NCBI RefSeq assembly: GCF_000178855.1
Contig: NZ_ADVG01000003.1
Span: 2,343,341 to 2,407,340, forward strand
DNA from: Ktedonobacter racemifer DSM 44963
GTDB lineage: Bacteria > Chloroflexota > Ktedonobacteria > Ktedonobacterales > Ktedonobacteraceae
Reading direction: 5' to 3'
DNA length: 64,000 nt
Below the pieces are notes generated by a model. The model was not told where the DNA came from. It did not search any database and was given only the letters and a program-made list of their open reading frames with translations. Positions 34,171 through 42,660 of the stretch are shown here, in pieces (position 1 is the first letter of the stretch; every line of letters starts with the position of its first letter). The translations under genes and the position numbers were made by a program.

Positions 34171-34447
34171 GACAAGAAAAGACGATGACCGTTCTTCATC
34201 CTGTGGAGAACACGGCGCGAAAGAAGAGCGATGCTTCCTCTCCACCCAACCAGCCTGAAAGGAACGCCCATTCATCCCCGCCTTAGAAAGAGCGGGGCTT
34301 TCTGGGCCGTTCTCTGTAAAAGAGAGATTAGTAAAATCCAGCTGGGTGCAGATGTGCAGTCACTCATCATCATAAATGTGCATAAAAAGCGAATGTAGAC
34401 GCAAGTTTCTTCTCTGAAGTGAGCGACAAGAGGAAGGTACGAATTAT
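34171..34447. other. left end of the HTH-type TnpB element and leader of the PP2C gene
   Basis: Contains the element's left-end hairpin (about 34275-34300) and boundary (34315/34316), then an AT-rich leader. AGGAAGG at 34431-34437 is the ribosome binding site of the next gene. Nothing else is seen. Confidence 0.45.
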
Positions 34448-35299
34448 TTGAATCAGCATGTGATGAGCTTACAGTTAAACCACTTTCTCATTGATAGTGC
34501 CAATCAAATGCATGAGCAGCGATCTCAAAGTGAAGACTACGTTCTGGTGAATGGTGAGAGAGGTCTGCTTGGGGTATTTGATTCAGTGGGAGGAAGAGAT
34601 AGAAATCTTCTGGTTTCACATCTCGCTGCCATGACAATCTCCTCTGCCTTTGAAGCTTTACCTGAAACTGATTGTCAGCTTGGGCATACGGAAAGAGAAG
34701 CATTGTTGCAGCAATTGATACATCTCGCGGATACAACCATTGCTTCACTGACCCTACCCCCGGAACAAAGAAGGCCCGCGACAACCGTCGCACTTGGCAT
34801 CCTCTCTGTCCTGAAATCTCAGGCCTTCTTCTATTTGGCTCATATTGGTGATAGCAGAATCTATCTTTTGCGAAATGGGCAGCCCCTCCAACGACTCACG
34901 GAAGATCATGGCTACTTTTCGTTTGCTATTCAACAAGGCTACTTGAGTAGAGACGAAAGCTGGCGTATTGAGCAAGCCAGAAACGCACACGATTTATCGC
35001 CATGTGACAAGGAGCACTTTGAAAAAAGGAATAAAATTACCTGTGCAGTAGGATGGTCTGACTTTTCGTCGATTCCAACGCGTTGCGTTGCCCTTCAGCC
35101 TGGAGATCGCATTGTGTTCTGCACAGATGGAGTTCATGACAATCTTACTGATCAGGAAATAGAAGAGATTTTGTTAACTTCAGAAGCGTGTACCGCGAGA
35201 AATCTGGTAGCTGCCGCGTATCATCGTTCTCAACAACCTGATTTTCGCGCAAAGCCAGATGATATAAGTGCAATCCATGTTTTGTATCAACCATGCTAA
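34448..35299 (+). CDS. PP2C-like protein phosphatase
   Basis: A 283-residue protein with PP2C motifs in order: QRSQSEDYVLVN (acidic motif 1), GVFDSVGG (motif 2, normally DGMGG, so the first metal-binding Asp is retained but the glycine pattern is altered), ATTVALGIL, FFYLAHIGDSRIYLLRNG, LTEDHG, DRIVFCTDGVHDNLTDQEI and PDDISAIHVL. It probably dephosphorylates Ser/Thr-phosphorylated proteins. The TTG at 34448 is preferred over the ATG at 34463 because AGGAAGG lies ten bases upstream of it. It is a single gene; no partner kinase is nearby. Confidence 0.75.
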   Translation: MNQHVMSLQLNHFLIDSANQMHEQRSQSEDYVLVNGERGLLGVFDSVGGRDRNLLVSHLAAMTISSAFEALPETDCQLGHTEREALLQQLIHLADTTIASLTLPPEQRRPATTVALGILSVLKSQAFFYLAHIGDSRIYLLRNGQPLQRLTEDHGYFSFAIQQGYLSRDESWRIEQARNAHDLSPCDKEHFEKRNKITCAVGWSDFSSIPTRCVALQPGDRIVFCTDGVHDNLTDQEIEEILLTSEACTARNLVAAAYHRSQQPDFRAKPDDISAIHVLYQPC

Positions 35300-35396
35300 C
35301 CACAAGTAGGATTCCTGTGTAATGCTGCAAACAGAACCGGAGACAATTCACAGGTTCGACAAATGTCTGAGAGCGTATCTGTCTCTGGCCCTTCTT

Positions 35397-35549
35397 CTAG
35401 CAGTCTGTCGGAGAGAAGCTAGTGCCTCTGGCTTGGGGTTTGCCTCGAAGTTGGAAGCGAAATTTGGAGTAGCCTGCTGAACCAGGCTGTAGAGAGCTAC
35501 GATAGCACTCTCTGCCTGGACAGAAAGCAGTCTGTCTTACCGCTTTTCC
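35397..35549 (-). repeat. long inverted repeat X, left copy
   Basis: 153 bp that are the reverse complement of 40343-40495, apparently without mismatch, about 5 kb away. It is non-coding and contains smaller inverted stretches such as CAGTCTGTC near its ends. It is joined directly to repeat Y' (35546-35660). Confidence 0.8.
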
Positions 35550-35660
35550 CTCTCCATGCAAACACCATCGACTGCCTTCTCCTTCCTCTTCCTCGTTCTG
35601 GTTCCACCTCTGCCCCCACTTTTGAAAAGCTGGGGGCCCAGAGGTTCATCATTGATCAGT
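35546..35660 (-). repeat. inverted repeat Y, left copy
   Basis: About 115 bp nearly identical to the reverse complement of 37325-37439, with a small difference near TGATCA. The two copies frame the propeller lipoprotein gene; the right copy includes its stop codon. The remaining leader 35661-35778 precedes the gene's start. Confidence 0.8.
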
Positions 35661-35778
35661 GAATGTCCAGGAACGAGGGAAAACAAGAGATAGAGATTGT
35701 CTCAGATCCGGCGCATGGGTCATTTGCCCCATGCATTTCGCCGCGTTATCTGTGATACTAGCAGAAAAAGGGGGCAAA

Positions 35779-37329
35779 ATGGAGACTTTTCTGATCAAGA
35801 ATGGTCTGCGCAAATCCCAGGCGAAACGCTGGTTTGGGTTTTGTGCTGCTCTGGGGCTGATGTTGGTCGGCAGCCTGGCCTGTGGCCCGGCTTTCAACCG
35901 AGGTGTGCCGCCACCTCCCTATGATGCGGCGTTTGGTTCAAGTGGGGACTGCCAATCGACAACGCTGGATCGGGCCGCAACCTCAGAGATTCTCACGATG
36001 GTTGTCTCAAATGGGCCGAATATCACGCTTTGCGATTTAAATCCTTTGAATGGACTGCTGCGGGGACATACGGATCTCTCGCTTCACGGCAGCCCCATTG
36101 GTTATGCAGATGGTCTGCTCTATGTCAATGAACGAGGAGGGAGCGATGGTCACAGCCTTGCCCTCTGCGCGGTCGATATCTCTCACGGACAGATACGCTG
36201 GTGTCAGTCACAGATTCAGGGAGCGCTTCAGGGAGTATTTGAGCCTTCTCATTTTTCACCCATTCTCGGCGCGAACGGCATTATCTACATGAGTATATTC
36301 TTTCAAATTATTTCTCCTCCTAAACACATAAATACTCCAACAACGCTCACACCTGCCGCTACTGTCACTCCTGGACCTCTTGCTCCCACTTCTCCTGTAG
36401 CTACTGCTTCCCCAACAGATTCCCGGCCCTACTCGGTCTTGTATGCTTTCAATGAGGCGAATGGAAGGATCGTGTGGCAATATTCTCTGGGTCATCTGTA
36501 TTTCGAGGATCTCGCTCCTCCGCTGCATCTGAAACTGGGTCAAGGCATGCTTTATACACAAGTGCAAGGAAGCGATGATCACACTCGCATTTGCGCGATA
36601 CGAGCGAGAGATGGCAAGCAGACCTGGTGCCAGGCTTTCGCGCACCCGATTCTGGATGGCATCGCCCTGGGTTATGGGACGCTCTATGCGCGAACCTCAG
36701 ACGACGAAGATTATCTGTCTCCTGGCGATGATACAGACGTGTACGCTCTGGATGCAGCCAATGGCGCGCAGCGCTGGAGCGTTTCCCTGGGTCCATCGAC
36801 AACGGGGTCCTACACTCCCTTGATCGAAGTTGCTGGGAACAGGGTGTATGTGAACAGGAGGAGGTGTGAGTGTGACAGCGCCCATCCATCAAGTGATGCT
36901 GCGGATTACCTCTTTGCATTCAATGCCAGCAATGGCACCAAGCTCTGGACAACGGTTATCGAAAGCATCTGGACGCTTCTTCCGACAGCCACAGATGGGG
37001 TGATTTACGCCGGGAGCCAGCTTGGAGGAGGCGTAACGGCTGTGCGGGAGAGTGATGGAGCTCTCCTTTGGCATCAACTCTTGCCTTCTGCCAACATACC
37101 TTGCTGTAATGTTATGGACACCATGGTGAGTGGTAATCAGGCCATCTTTGTGTCGATTACGAACGGAGCATATGATTCTGATCTTGTGGCGGTCAATAAG
37201 CTGACCGGGAGCATGAACTGGCAGGATGACGGTTGCGACAAACCTGGGGACGCCACTCTATCCTCCCCCTGCTATTGGAACGCGGGTTTCCCAGAGCCAG
37301 CGATTACTGTTCTCTTGCCAAGTAACTGA
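35779..37329 (+). CDS. PQQ-like beta-propeller lipoprotein (3)
   Basis: A 516-residue exported protein. The N-terminal KSQAKRWFGFCAALGLMLVG, then SLAC, is a lipoprotein signal with a lipobox Cys near residue 34. Propeller blades follow, marked by LALCAVDISHGQIRWCQ, VLYAFNEANGRIVWQYSLGH, ICAIRARDGKQTWCQAF, VYALDAANGAQRWSVSLG, LFAFNASNGTKLWTTVIE and LVAVNKLTGSMNWQDDG. A Thr/Pro-rich loop (TPTTLTPAATVTPGPLAPTS) interrupts one blade. The ATG at 35779 is chosen because the signal peptide then has normal length and GGGGG precedes it. Flanked by inverted repeat Y. Confidence 0.75.
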   Translation: METFLIKNGLRKSQAKRWFGFCAALGLMLVGSLACGPAFNRGVPPPPYDAAFGSSGDCQSTTLDRAATSEILTMVVSNGPNITLCDLNPLNGLLRGHTDLSLHGSPIGYADGLLYVNERGGSDGHSLALCAVDISHGQIRWCQSQIQGALQGVFEPSHFSPILGANGIIYMSIFFQIISPPKHINTPTTLTPAATVTPGPLAPTSPVATASPTDSRPYSVLYAFNEANGRIVWQYSLGHLYFEDLAPPLHLKLGQGMLYTQVQGSDDHTRICAIRARDGKQTWCQAFAHPILDGIALGYGTLYARTSDDEDYLSPGDDTDVYALDAANGAQRWSVSLGPSTTGSYTPLIEVAGNRVYVNRRRCECDSAHPSSDAADYLFAFNASNGTKLWTTVIESIWTLLPTATDGVIYAGSQLGGGVTAVRESDGALLWHQLLPSANIPCCNVMDTMVSGNQAIFVSITNGAYDSDLVAVNKLTGSMNWQDDGCDKPGDATLSSPCYWNAGFPEPAITVLLPSN

Positions 37330-37439
37330 TCAATATGAACCTCTGGGCCCCCAGCTTTTCAAAAGTGGGGGGCAGAGGTGGAACCAGAACGAGGAAGAGG
37401 AAGGAGAAGGCAGTCGATGGTGTTTGCATGGAGAGGGAA
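37325..37439 (+). repeat. inverted repeat Y, right copy
   Basis: Partner of 35546-35660. It starts at TGATCAATATGAACCTCTGG, contains the hairpin GGGCCCCCAGCTTTTCAAAA with its complement, and ends GGAGAGGGA. It runs straight into repeat copy C at 37441. Confidence 0.8.
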
Positions 37440-37440
37440 A

Positions 37441-37577
37441 TGGTAAATGACTTACGAAGTGAGCGGTTTTTGCCCTCAAAGGTTGACATTTGTCCTGAAG
37501 GTTGAGCAGTTCAGCCATTGATAGCGGATCAAGCCGCGCCACAAGCCAATATGTGTGAAGCGTTTTTGTAAATTCGA
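37441..37577 (-). repeat. interspersed repeat, copy C
   Basis: Reverse complement of copy B (40206-40342): GGTAAATGACTTACGAAGTG at one end and CGTTTTTGTAAATTCGAG at the other, almost identical throughout. It lies directly after repeat Y. The following 37578-37680 contains TGTAAATTTGGGAA, a motif repeated near 62 kb. Confidence 0.75.
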
Positions 37578-37680
37578 GCAGCAGGAACGTCGCATTTCAC
37601 GCTTTTACCTGCACCAGCACTGTAAATTTGGGAACTGTTCAGGTCTGTCCCACTTTAGGTGAAGGATGAGCTTACTTTGA

Positions 37681-37728
37681 GAAAAGCCCAGACTCTTTGA
37701 GCGCAAAGAAACGGGCTTTTCTTTCTTT
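37681..37728 (+). terminator. rho-independent terminator
   Basis: GAAAAGCCC and GGGCTTTTC form the base of a hairpin with an inner CTTTG/CAAAG stem, followed by TTTCTTT. It would end transcription coming from the propeller lipoprotein gene. The rest of 37729-37836 is plain sequence up to the TnpB element. Confidence 0.6.
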
Positions 37729-37836
37729 ACACAAGAGCTTTCATCGAGAGTATGCCAGACTCATTAAACGGGAGGAATCTGCATAATTGTTGAACCGCAA
37801 AAAACTACTAATAGTTTTCCTAAACCGGATGAGGCA

Positions 37837-37940
37837 TTGACACTCCCCCGGATAAATCGCGGGGGATTCTTCCTTCATCCAGGTGACTTGCTGTCCCCCA
37901 TCACTGAAAGGCAGTAGCGGTCGTCCTGTCCAGAAGCGAT
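37837..37940 (-). ncRNA. 3' part of the omega RNA of TnpB copy 3
   Basis: The right-end region between tnpB and the TCAA boundary, homologous to 15757-15859 and ending GAATCCCCCGCGATTTATCC then GGGGGAGTGTCAA. The adjacent flank TGCCTCATCCGGTTTAGGAA would act as guide. The 5' end is not defined. Confidence 0.5.
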
Positions 37941-39068
37941 TTATGCACTCAATGGTGCATCAGTTCCCATCTGCCCGACGGTACTGAGAGCCTTTTGCAA
38001 GATGTTGCAGGCGGCGTTGTGATCCCTGTCAAGCACAACGCCACATCCTGTACACACGTGGGTACGCACACTCAAGCTTTTCTTGACCAGCGTGCCACAG
38101 GCGCTACATTTCTGGCTGGTATAGTGTGGTAGCACTGCTATGACAGGAATGTGATGCATAGTTGCATAGTACTTGACCCATGCCAGGAATTGTCCCCATC
38201 CGGCATCATGAATACTCTTGGCAAGGTGCCTGTTTCGTACCATGTTGCGAATCTGCAAGTCTTCAAAGGCAATGAAATCGTGAGATGACACCAACGCGTT
38301 TGCCTGCTTTCTGGCAAAATCTTCGCGCTGCCTTTGGACCTTGAGATGGGCTTTCGCTACCGCTTGGCGGGCTTTTTTGCGGTTCTTGCTTTTCTTCTGT
38401 TTTCGTGAGAGGCGGCGTTGCAAGCGTTTGAGGCGTGTTTCAGCCTTGCGATAGTGACGGGGGTTCTCGACAGTATTGCCCTCGGAATCGGTGGAGAACG
38501 CTTTTAAGCCGACATCGATCCCAACCTGTTTGCCCGTGGGAACATGCTCCACTTTGCGCTGTGCCTGAACGCAAAATTGGGCATAATACCCATCTGCACG
38601 TCGGATGAGACGAACACGCATGATGGCAGGGATGGGGCGGGTCGCCAGATCACGACTGCCGATCAATCGTACTCTTCCAATGCCACAGCCATCGGTGAAG
38701 GTGATATGCTTGCCATCGGGGTCCAGCTTCCATCCAGTTGCTTTATACTCGACGCTTCGGTTATCGTGCTGAAACTTGGGATACCCTTTCTTCCCTGGTT
38801 TCTTCTGTTTGCAGTTGTCGTAGAAGCGTGCAATGGCGGACCATGCCCGATCAGCAGCCGCTTGACGAGCCTGGGAATTGAGGGAAAAAGCGAAGGGGAA
38901 TTCTTTGGCAAGAACAGCGCAATAGCATTGCAGGTCATTCCTGGTGGCGTGCTCATCCATCCACAAACGCAAGCATTTGTTGCGAATGAATTGCACAATG
39001 CGAATAGCTTCCTCAATGGCGGCATATTGTTGTTTGGTGCCATCAATTTTGTATTCGTAGACCAGCAT
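37941..39068 (-). CDS. tnpB: TnpB RNA-guided nuclease (copy 3)
   Basis: A 375-residue TnpB, very similar to copy 2. Asp in GIDVGLKAFSTDSEG, Glu in IAFEDLQIRNM, zinc finger CSACG/CTGCG and last Asp in LDRDHNAACNIL are all present. It begins MLVYEYKIDGTKQQYAAIEE. Its N-terminal half is closest to the truncated copy 1. Because it is intact, it could cleave sites carrying the target-adjacent motif TTAC (inferred from the left flank) next to a match to the guide. Confidence 0.88.
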   Translation of the reverse strand: MLVYEYKIDGTKQQYAAIEEAIRIVQFIRNKCLRLWMDEHATRNDLQCYCAVLAKEFPFAFSLNSQARQAAADRAWSAIARFYDNCKQKKPGKKGYPKFQHDNRSVEYKATGWKLDPDGKHITFTDGCGIGRVRLIGSRDLATRPIPAIMRVRLIRRADGYYAQFCVQAQRKVEHVPTGKQVGIDVGLKAFSTDSEGNTVENPRHYRKAETRLKRLQRRLSRKQKKSKNRKKARQAVAKAHLKVQRQREDFARKQANALVSSHDFIAFEDLQIRNMVRNRHLAKSIHDAGWGQFLAWVKYYATMHHIPVIAVLPHYTSQKCSACGTLVKKSLSVRTHVCTGCGVVLDRDHNAACNILQKALSTVGQMGTDAPLSA

Positions 39069-39107
39069 TGGGTCCCTTGCTCCTTTCCTTCCCGGTATGC
39101 TCTAATC

Positions 39108-39129
39108 ATACATCAAAACTATGATGTAT
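39108..39129. promoter_or_regulatory. operator-like inverted repeat between tnpB and RHH gene (copy 3)
   Basis: ATACATCA and TGATGTAT separated by six bases, the same half-site and total span as the palindrome at 7073-7094. It overlaps TCTAATCATA, a possible -10 region, and the start of the RHH frame. Confidence 0.55.
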
Positions 39130-39336
39130 GCAAGAGGTGAAAGAGCGAGACGTACAAACATTTATCTGAATGAAAAACAACACCAAAAATTGTATGAGCA
39201 AGCTGAGAAAGAGGGTGTTCCGGTTGCAGAATTAGTACGACGTGCGATTGATGCTTTTCTCATGTGGTACGATCCAACGTATCATCCCATCCCCCCTACT
39301 CCCCAAACAAGGAAGAGCCATTCATCCCCTGGCTAA
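39124..39336 (+). CDS. small ribbon-helix-helix DNA-binding protein of the TnpB element (copy 3)
   Basis: About 70 residues: MYARGERARRTNIYLNEKQ, then QKLYEQAEKEGVPVAELVRR and AIDAFLMWYD. RHH fold as in copies 1 and 2, with the same Pro-rich linker and TRKSHSSPG tail. The GTG used in copy 1 is GCG here, so the ATG at 39124 (or 39121), which overlaps the operator, must be the start. Translation may therefore be less efficient or directly coupled to operator occupancy. Confidence 0.65.
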   Translation: MYARGERARRTNIYLNEKQHQKLYEQAEKEGVPVAELVRRAIDAFLMWYDPTYHPIPPTPQTRKSHSSPG

Positions 39337-39513
39337 AGCACAGGGGCTTTCTGGCTCGTTTCCTGTAAATGGATGGTCGCTCAATTGTGCAAAATTGTGT
39401 GACTTTGCGTGCGTCGTTTTTGGCCTTTCCGGTTTTCCTTCGCGCAAAGAGAATGGATTGATATCTTCTCGCTTCCTGCGAGAGAAACGGAACAATTGAA
39501 AGGAGTTCTTGGG

Positions 39514-40002
39514 ATGAACGAACCCATCACAAAAGGGGTCACGCCATGGGAGGAGACGCGTCGGGTGCTGGAAGCAGCCGAGCTGTTCTGGCTCTCAACA
39601 GTGCGGGCCGACGGTCGCCCTCACGTCACGCCGCTCGTGGCTGTGTGGCACGACGGGGCCATCCACTTTACCGCTACCGACACAGCACAGAAGACTGTCA
39701 ACCTGCGTGGAAACCCGCACGTCATTCTGACGACTGGCTGCAACCAGAAAGAAGGACTCACCGTGGTGGTTGAGGGCGACGCCGTGCGGATCACCGACCA
39801 GGACGCGCTCGAACGCTTAGCCTCGGTGTGGGCGACCAAGTGGGATGGAGACTGGCCATACCAAGTACGCAACGGTTATTTTTACCTCTACGATGAAGAC
39901 AAACAAAGAGTTCTCACAGATTCGAACCTCGTGTTCTCCGTCAAACCCACCAAGGTCTTCGCATTCGCCATAGGCCTTGGCCAAACCCGCCACCAGTTCT
40001 AA
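39514..40002 (+). CDS. pyridoxamine 5'-phosphate oxidase-like (PPOX) protein
   Basis: A 162-residue protein with the split-barrel flavin-binding fold of the PPOX family: AAELFWLSTVRADGRPHVTP, LVAVWHDGAIHFTATDTAQK, TVNLRGNPHVILTTG and VVVEGDAVRITDQDAL. Members of this type use FMN or F420 to oxidise or reduce small substrates; which cofactor applies cannot be decided here. The length is right. The ATG at 39514 has AAAGGAG eight bases upstream. It lies beside the TnpB element and is not in an operon. Confidence 0.8.
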   Translation: MNEPITKGVTPWEETRRVLEAAELFWLSTVRADGRPHVTPLVAVWHDGAIHFTATDTAQKTVNLRGNPHVILTTGCNQKEGLTVVVEGDAVRITDQDALERLASVWATKWDGDWPYQVRNGYFYLYDEDKQRVLTDSNLVFSVKPTKVFAFAIGLGQTRHQF

Positions 40003-40641
40003 CTGCTCGCGTCGCGTAGCCACGCACACGGGGGAGCTGGCGGGGTGGGGTGGTGTCCCCCAAGTTGCCAGAGCTGGCCGGGGTGATCGTCGAGGCCTCG
40101 GCCTGGTCACTGGTGGTTTTCATTTACCCTGATTCCCCCTTTAGTCAGAGCGGCGTGCCGTCCCCGGAGCGGGAGCAGGCCGAATTAGGGGGACGTTCCT
40201 GCTGCTCGAATTTACAAAAACGCTTCACACATATTGGCTTGTGGTGCGGCTTGATCCGCTATCAATGGCTGAACTGCTCAACCTTCAGGGCAAATGTCAA
40301 CCTTTGAGGGCAAAAACCGCTCACTTCGTAAGTCATTTACCAGGAAAAGCGGTAAGACAGACTGCTTTCTGTCCAGGCAGAGAGTGCTATCGTAGCTCTC
40401 TACAGCCTGGTTCAGCAGGCTACTCCAAATTTCGCTTCCAACTTCGAGGCAAACCCCAAGCCAGAGGCACTAGCTTCTCTCCGACAGACTGCTAGAGCCA
40501 AGTGATACCAATATTATGAAGACCGATGTGTGAGTACAAGGTATCGTTCCTGTAATTCCATTGCCCTCTCTTCAACCTCTGAAAGAGGTAAGCGCTTACA
40601 GTATCTTAAAATGATGGCGAATATGCCTATACGTCATCCGT
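40003..40641. repeat. gene-free region made of interspersed repeat copy B and long inverted repeat X
   Basis: 40206-40342 is copy B of the interspersed repeat, nearly identical to copy C in reverse. 40343-40495 is the right copy of inverted repeat X, the reverse complement of 35397-35549. 40003-40205 and 40496-40641 hold no gene that I can support. Confidence 0.7.
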
Positions 40642-41878
40642 TCAGACGGCCAGCCGTCTGGGGAGAACTGCGGCTCCCGCTACTCCTCGCCCCACTTGCA
40701 AAGGGTCGGAGTTACTTTTGCGTAAGATGTTGTAGGATCCGTTGATATCGGCATGAATGAGGCGTCCATCCCTGGCACGATACCAACTGCGAGCCACACG
40801 CTTGCCTGAGAACACCGGCTTCTCAGCAGCGTTGGCCTCATAGGGTGGGATGGGGTCGCCGTCCAGAAAACTGGCCTTGCTGGTGTAGCTTTCTTCTTGA
40901 AGGATGACCCTGACCCCCACCAGATGCGCTTTGTAGGTCAACTGCTCAATGAAACGAGCATGGGGAAGCTGCACAAACTGCTGGTTGTTCCTGCATCCCA
41001 TACTCACCTCTTGTTTCCACAAGGGATTCTTGCCAATCACCAGCGTTCCGATGCCTTCGCCCACCAGCAGATCAATGATGCGACGGCTGGCCGTGTGCAG
41101 ATACGCATCCACACGGCGATTGCGCTTCGTCGTCACACGATCCAACTGGCGCGAGGTGTATCGGTTCTCATGCGCGAGGCGTTGCTGCTGCTTGGCGCGC
41201 TCTTTGTTGTAGGACTGATTCAGGCTTTTGAGGGGTTTGCCACTCACCAGACGAGGCACAAAGCCGGGCTTGTCGCTGGTGATGGCTGCGAGCACGTTGA
41301 CGCCCACATCCACGGCTGCCCGAAGCTGTGGGTTGACCGCAGCCGGTTGGATCTCCTGCTCATAGACGACCTCCAGCATGTAGCCATCAGCGCGTGGAAC
41401 GATGCGAACCTGCCGGATGGCTTCCCAGGTGATCTGAGTTGCTATCTCAATGGGAAGCCCTGATGGGACCAGCTTGCCCGTGCGCTTGAATACCCTCTTG
41501 CCCAGGGCTTTTTTCTCGTAGATGAGCAGGAAACGGCCCTTGGTCTTGTCTTGATAGCCAGGGACCTTGGGGCGTCCCGTGAAGGCGGAGGGATCTTCGC
41601 GATAGGCCTCCATCACGCGCAAAAAAGCTGACCCAGTTGTGGTGGAGCTGAATGAGGATGGCATTACTGACTTTGCGAGGGAGGGCACAATAGGCCTCAT
41701 GCTGTTTCAAGCGATGGAAGATGGCAGCGTAGGGCAGGTAGGTTCCCTCGTGAATGAAGGCTTGCCGGACGTGGTAATTGGCCTGATTATAGAGGTTTTT
41801 GGAGGCAAAAGCTGCCCGATCAATGATGGCAAAGCGTGCATCCTGATGACGAATGAGATGTCGTTCGACCAACTGCAT
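40642..41878 (-). pseudogene. tnpB: TnpB-family protein of a third type, frameshifted
   Basis: The N-terminus starts MQLVERHLIRHQDARFAIID, after GGGAGAAGG. A frame change near 41640 leads to VMEAYREDPSAFTGRPKVPG and the rest. Motifs are RAAVDVGVNVLAAI (Asp), GTLVIGKNPLWKQE (where classical TnpBs have VIEDL), QEESYTSKASFLD (candidate shifted Glu) and HADINGSYNIL (last Asp). No Cys zinc finger is present. This matches the known branch with LVIGKN and EESYTSKASF. No divergent small gene is next to it. Confidence 0.7.
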
Positions 41879-41970
41879 CTGGTGCCTTCTCCCTTTCCAA
41901 CAACACGTCCTTCGTGTCGGTGAACCTCTCTCTTGGCGTTTCACACAAGAACATTCTTTCTAACGAAACT

Positions 41971-42510
41971 CTACCAGAGATATCTCCATTTGTCAATATC
42001 TAGCATGATTCCTTGGAAACGTTTATCACACTCATAGCCTAATATATCTCGGTAAAACATCATCGCCTCATCAGTAAAGACGATGGTTCCGTCTTCCTCA
42101 ATATCTTCAATCCCATCCAGATACAGTCCTGCCTGATTGATTTTGAGCGCATGATGCATACTCACCTGATGAGGTAAGGCAACATCAATGCCCTGAGCAT
42201 GGGCATATATCGGATACCCTCCAGGCAACCCGCATGGTCCCGGAGCATGCATCATCTCATGTGAGTCTCTGACGATGCCTTGAAAAACTGCCATCGCCGA
42301 TGCCGCCGTCATCAGTAGCCCTGTATCCCCACCTGTACGCTGGAATGTCGTTGGCAATGCCTCAAACACACGATGCGCATCAACTTGAGGGGTAATGTCC
42401 TCTCCATTTGCCAGAAATGTGGAGTGAAAAGGCAGTCCCTCAATTTGGCACGAGACATTCGATAGCTCACAGCACGCGCCATAACCAGGCGCACATCAAC
42501 CTGCTCAAAG
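41971..42510 (-). pseudogene. remnant of an unrecognised conserved gene
   Basis: An open frame reads CAPGYGACCELSNVSCQIEG, LPFHSTFLANGEDITPQVDA, TGGDTGLLMTAASAMAVFQG, HAPGPCGLPGGYPIYAHAQG and ends KWRYLW. It has clear protein character but starts just after an in-frame TGA (about 42503) without a start codon. Upstream text in another frame (KPFEQVDVRLV) suggests a frameshift and a larger lost gene. I could not name the family. The region 42520-42660 is empty. Confidence 0.5.
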
Positions 42511-42660
42511 GGCTTATCTTATAAACAAACCAGCAAAACGAGTAGAAAAGATGCAAGGGAAAGCCCTTCTGCAAAGACAATGATTAGATCTGGTATGTAT
42601 CTCCTTAACACCTTCGTCAGATCTGGCTCCGGCAGACGTTTGGCTCGTTGGAGCATCACA

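Larger units (their letters stand above)
32348..34315 (-). mobile_element. TnpB element of the HTH type (right end not resolved)
   Basis: Comprises the 480-residue TnpB, the divergent HTH gene and a left end. The latter has the hairpin CCCCGCCTTAGAAAGAGCGG plus GG followed by CTTTCTGGGCCGTTCTCTGT; on the minus strand the flank is TTTTAC. The same CTTTCTGG...CTGTAA signature bounds the RHH-type elements, so this is a cousin with the same end rules. The right end lies somewhere between 32262 and 32347. Confidence 0.55.
37837..39364 (-). mobile_element. complete TnpB element of the RHH type (copy 3)
   Basis: A 1,528-bp element with the same architecture as copy 2. The flank next to the left end on the minus strand is ATTTAC, and the right end is GGGGGAGTGTCAA. 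The left-end hairpin reads CCCCTGGCTAAAGCACAGGG plus G, with paired changes relative to copies 1 and 2, which supports a real structure. Contents are tnpB (minus) and the divergent RHH gene. No TnpA. Confidence 0.75.

Noticed and set aside
34360..34447. A CRISPR-like or phage-defence locus around the PP2C gene
   Set aside because: No regularly spaced repeats, Cas or defence partner genes were found; the PP2C-like gene stands alone.
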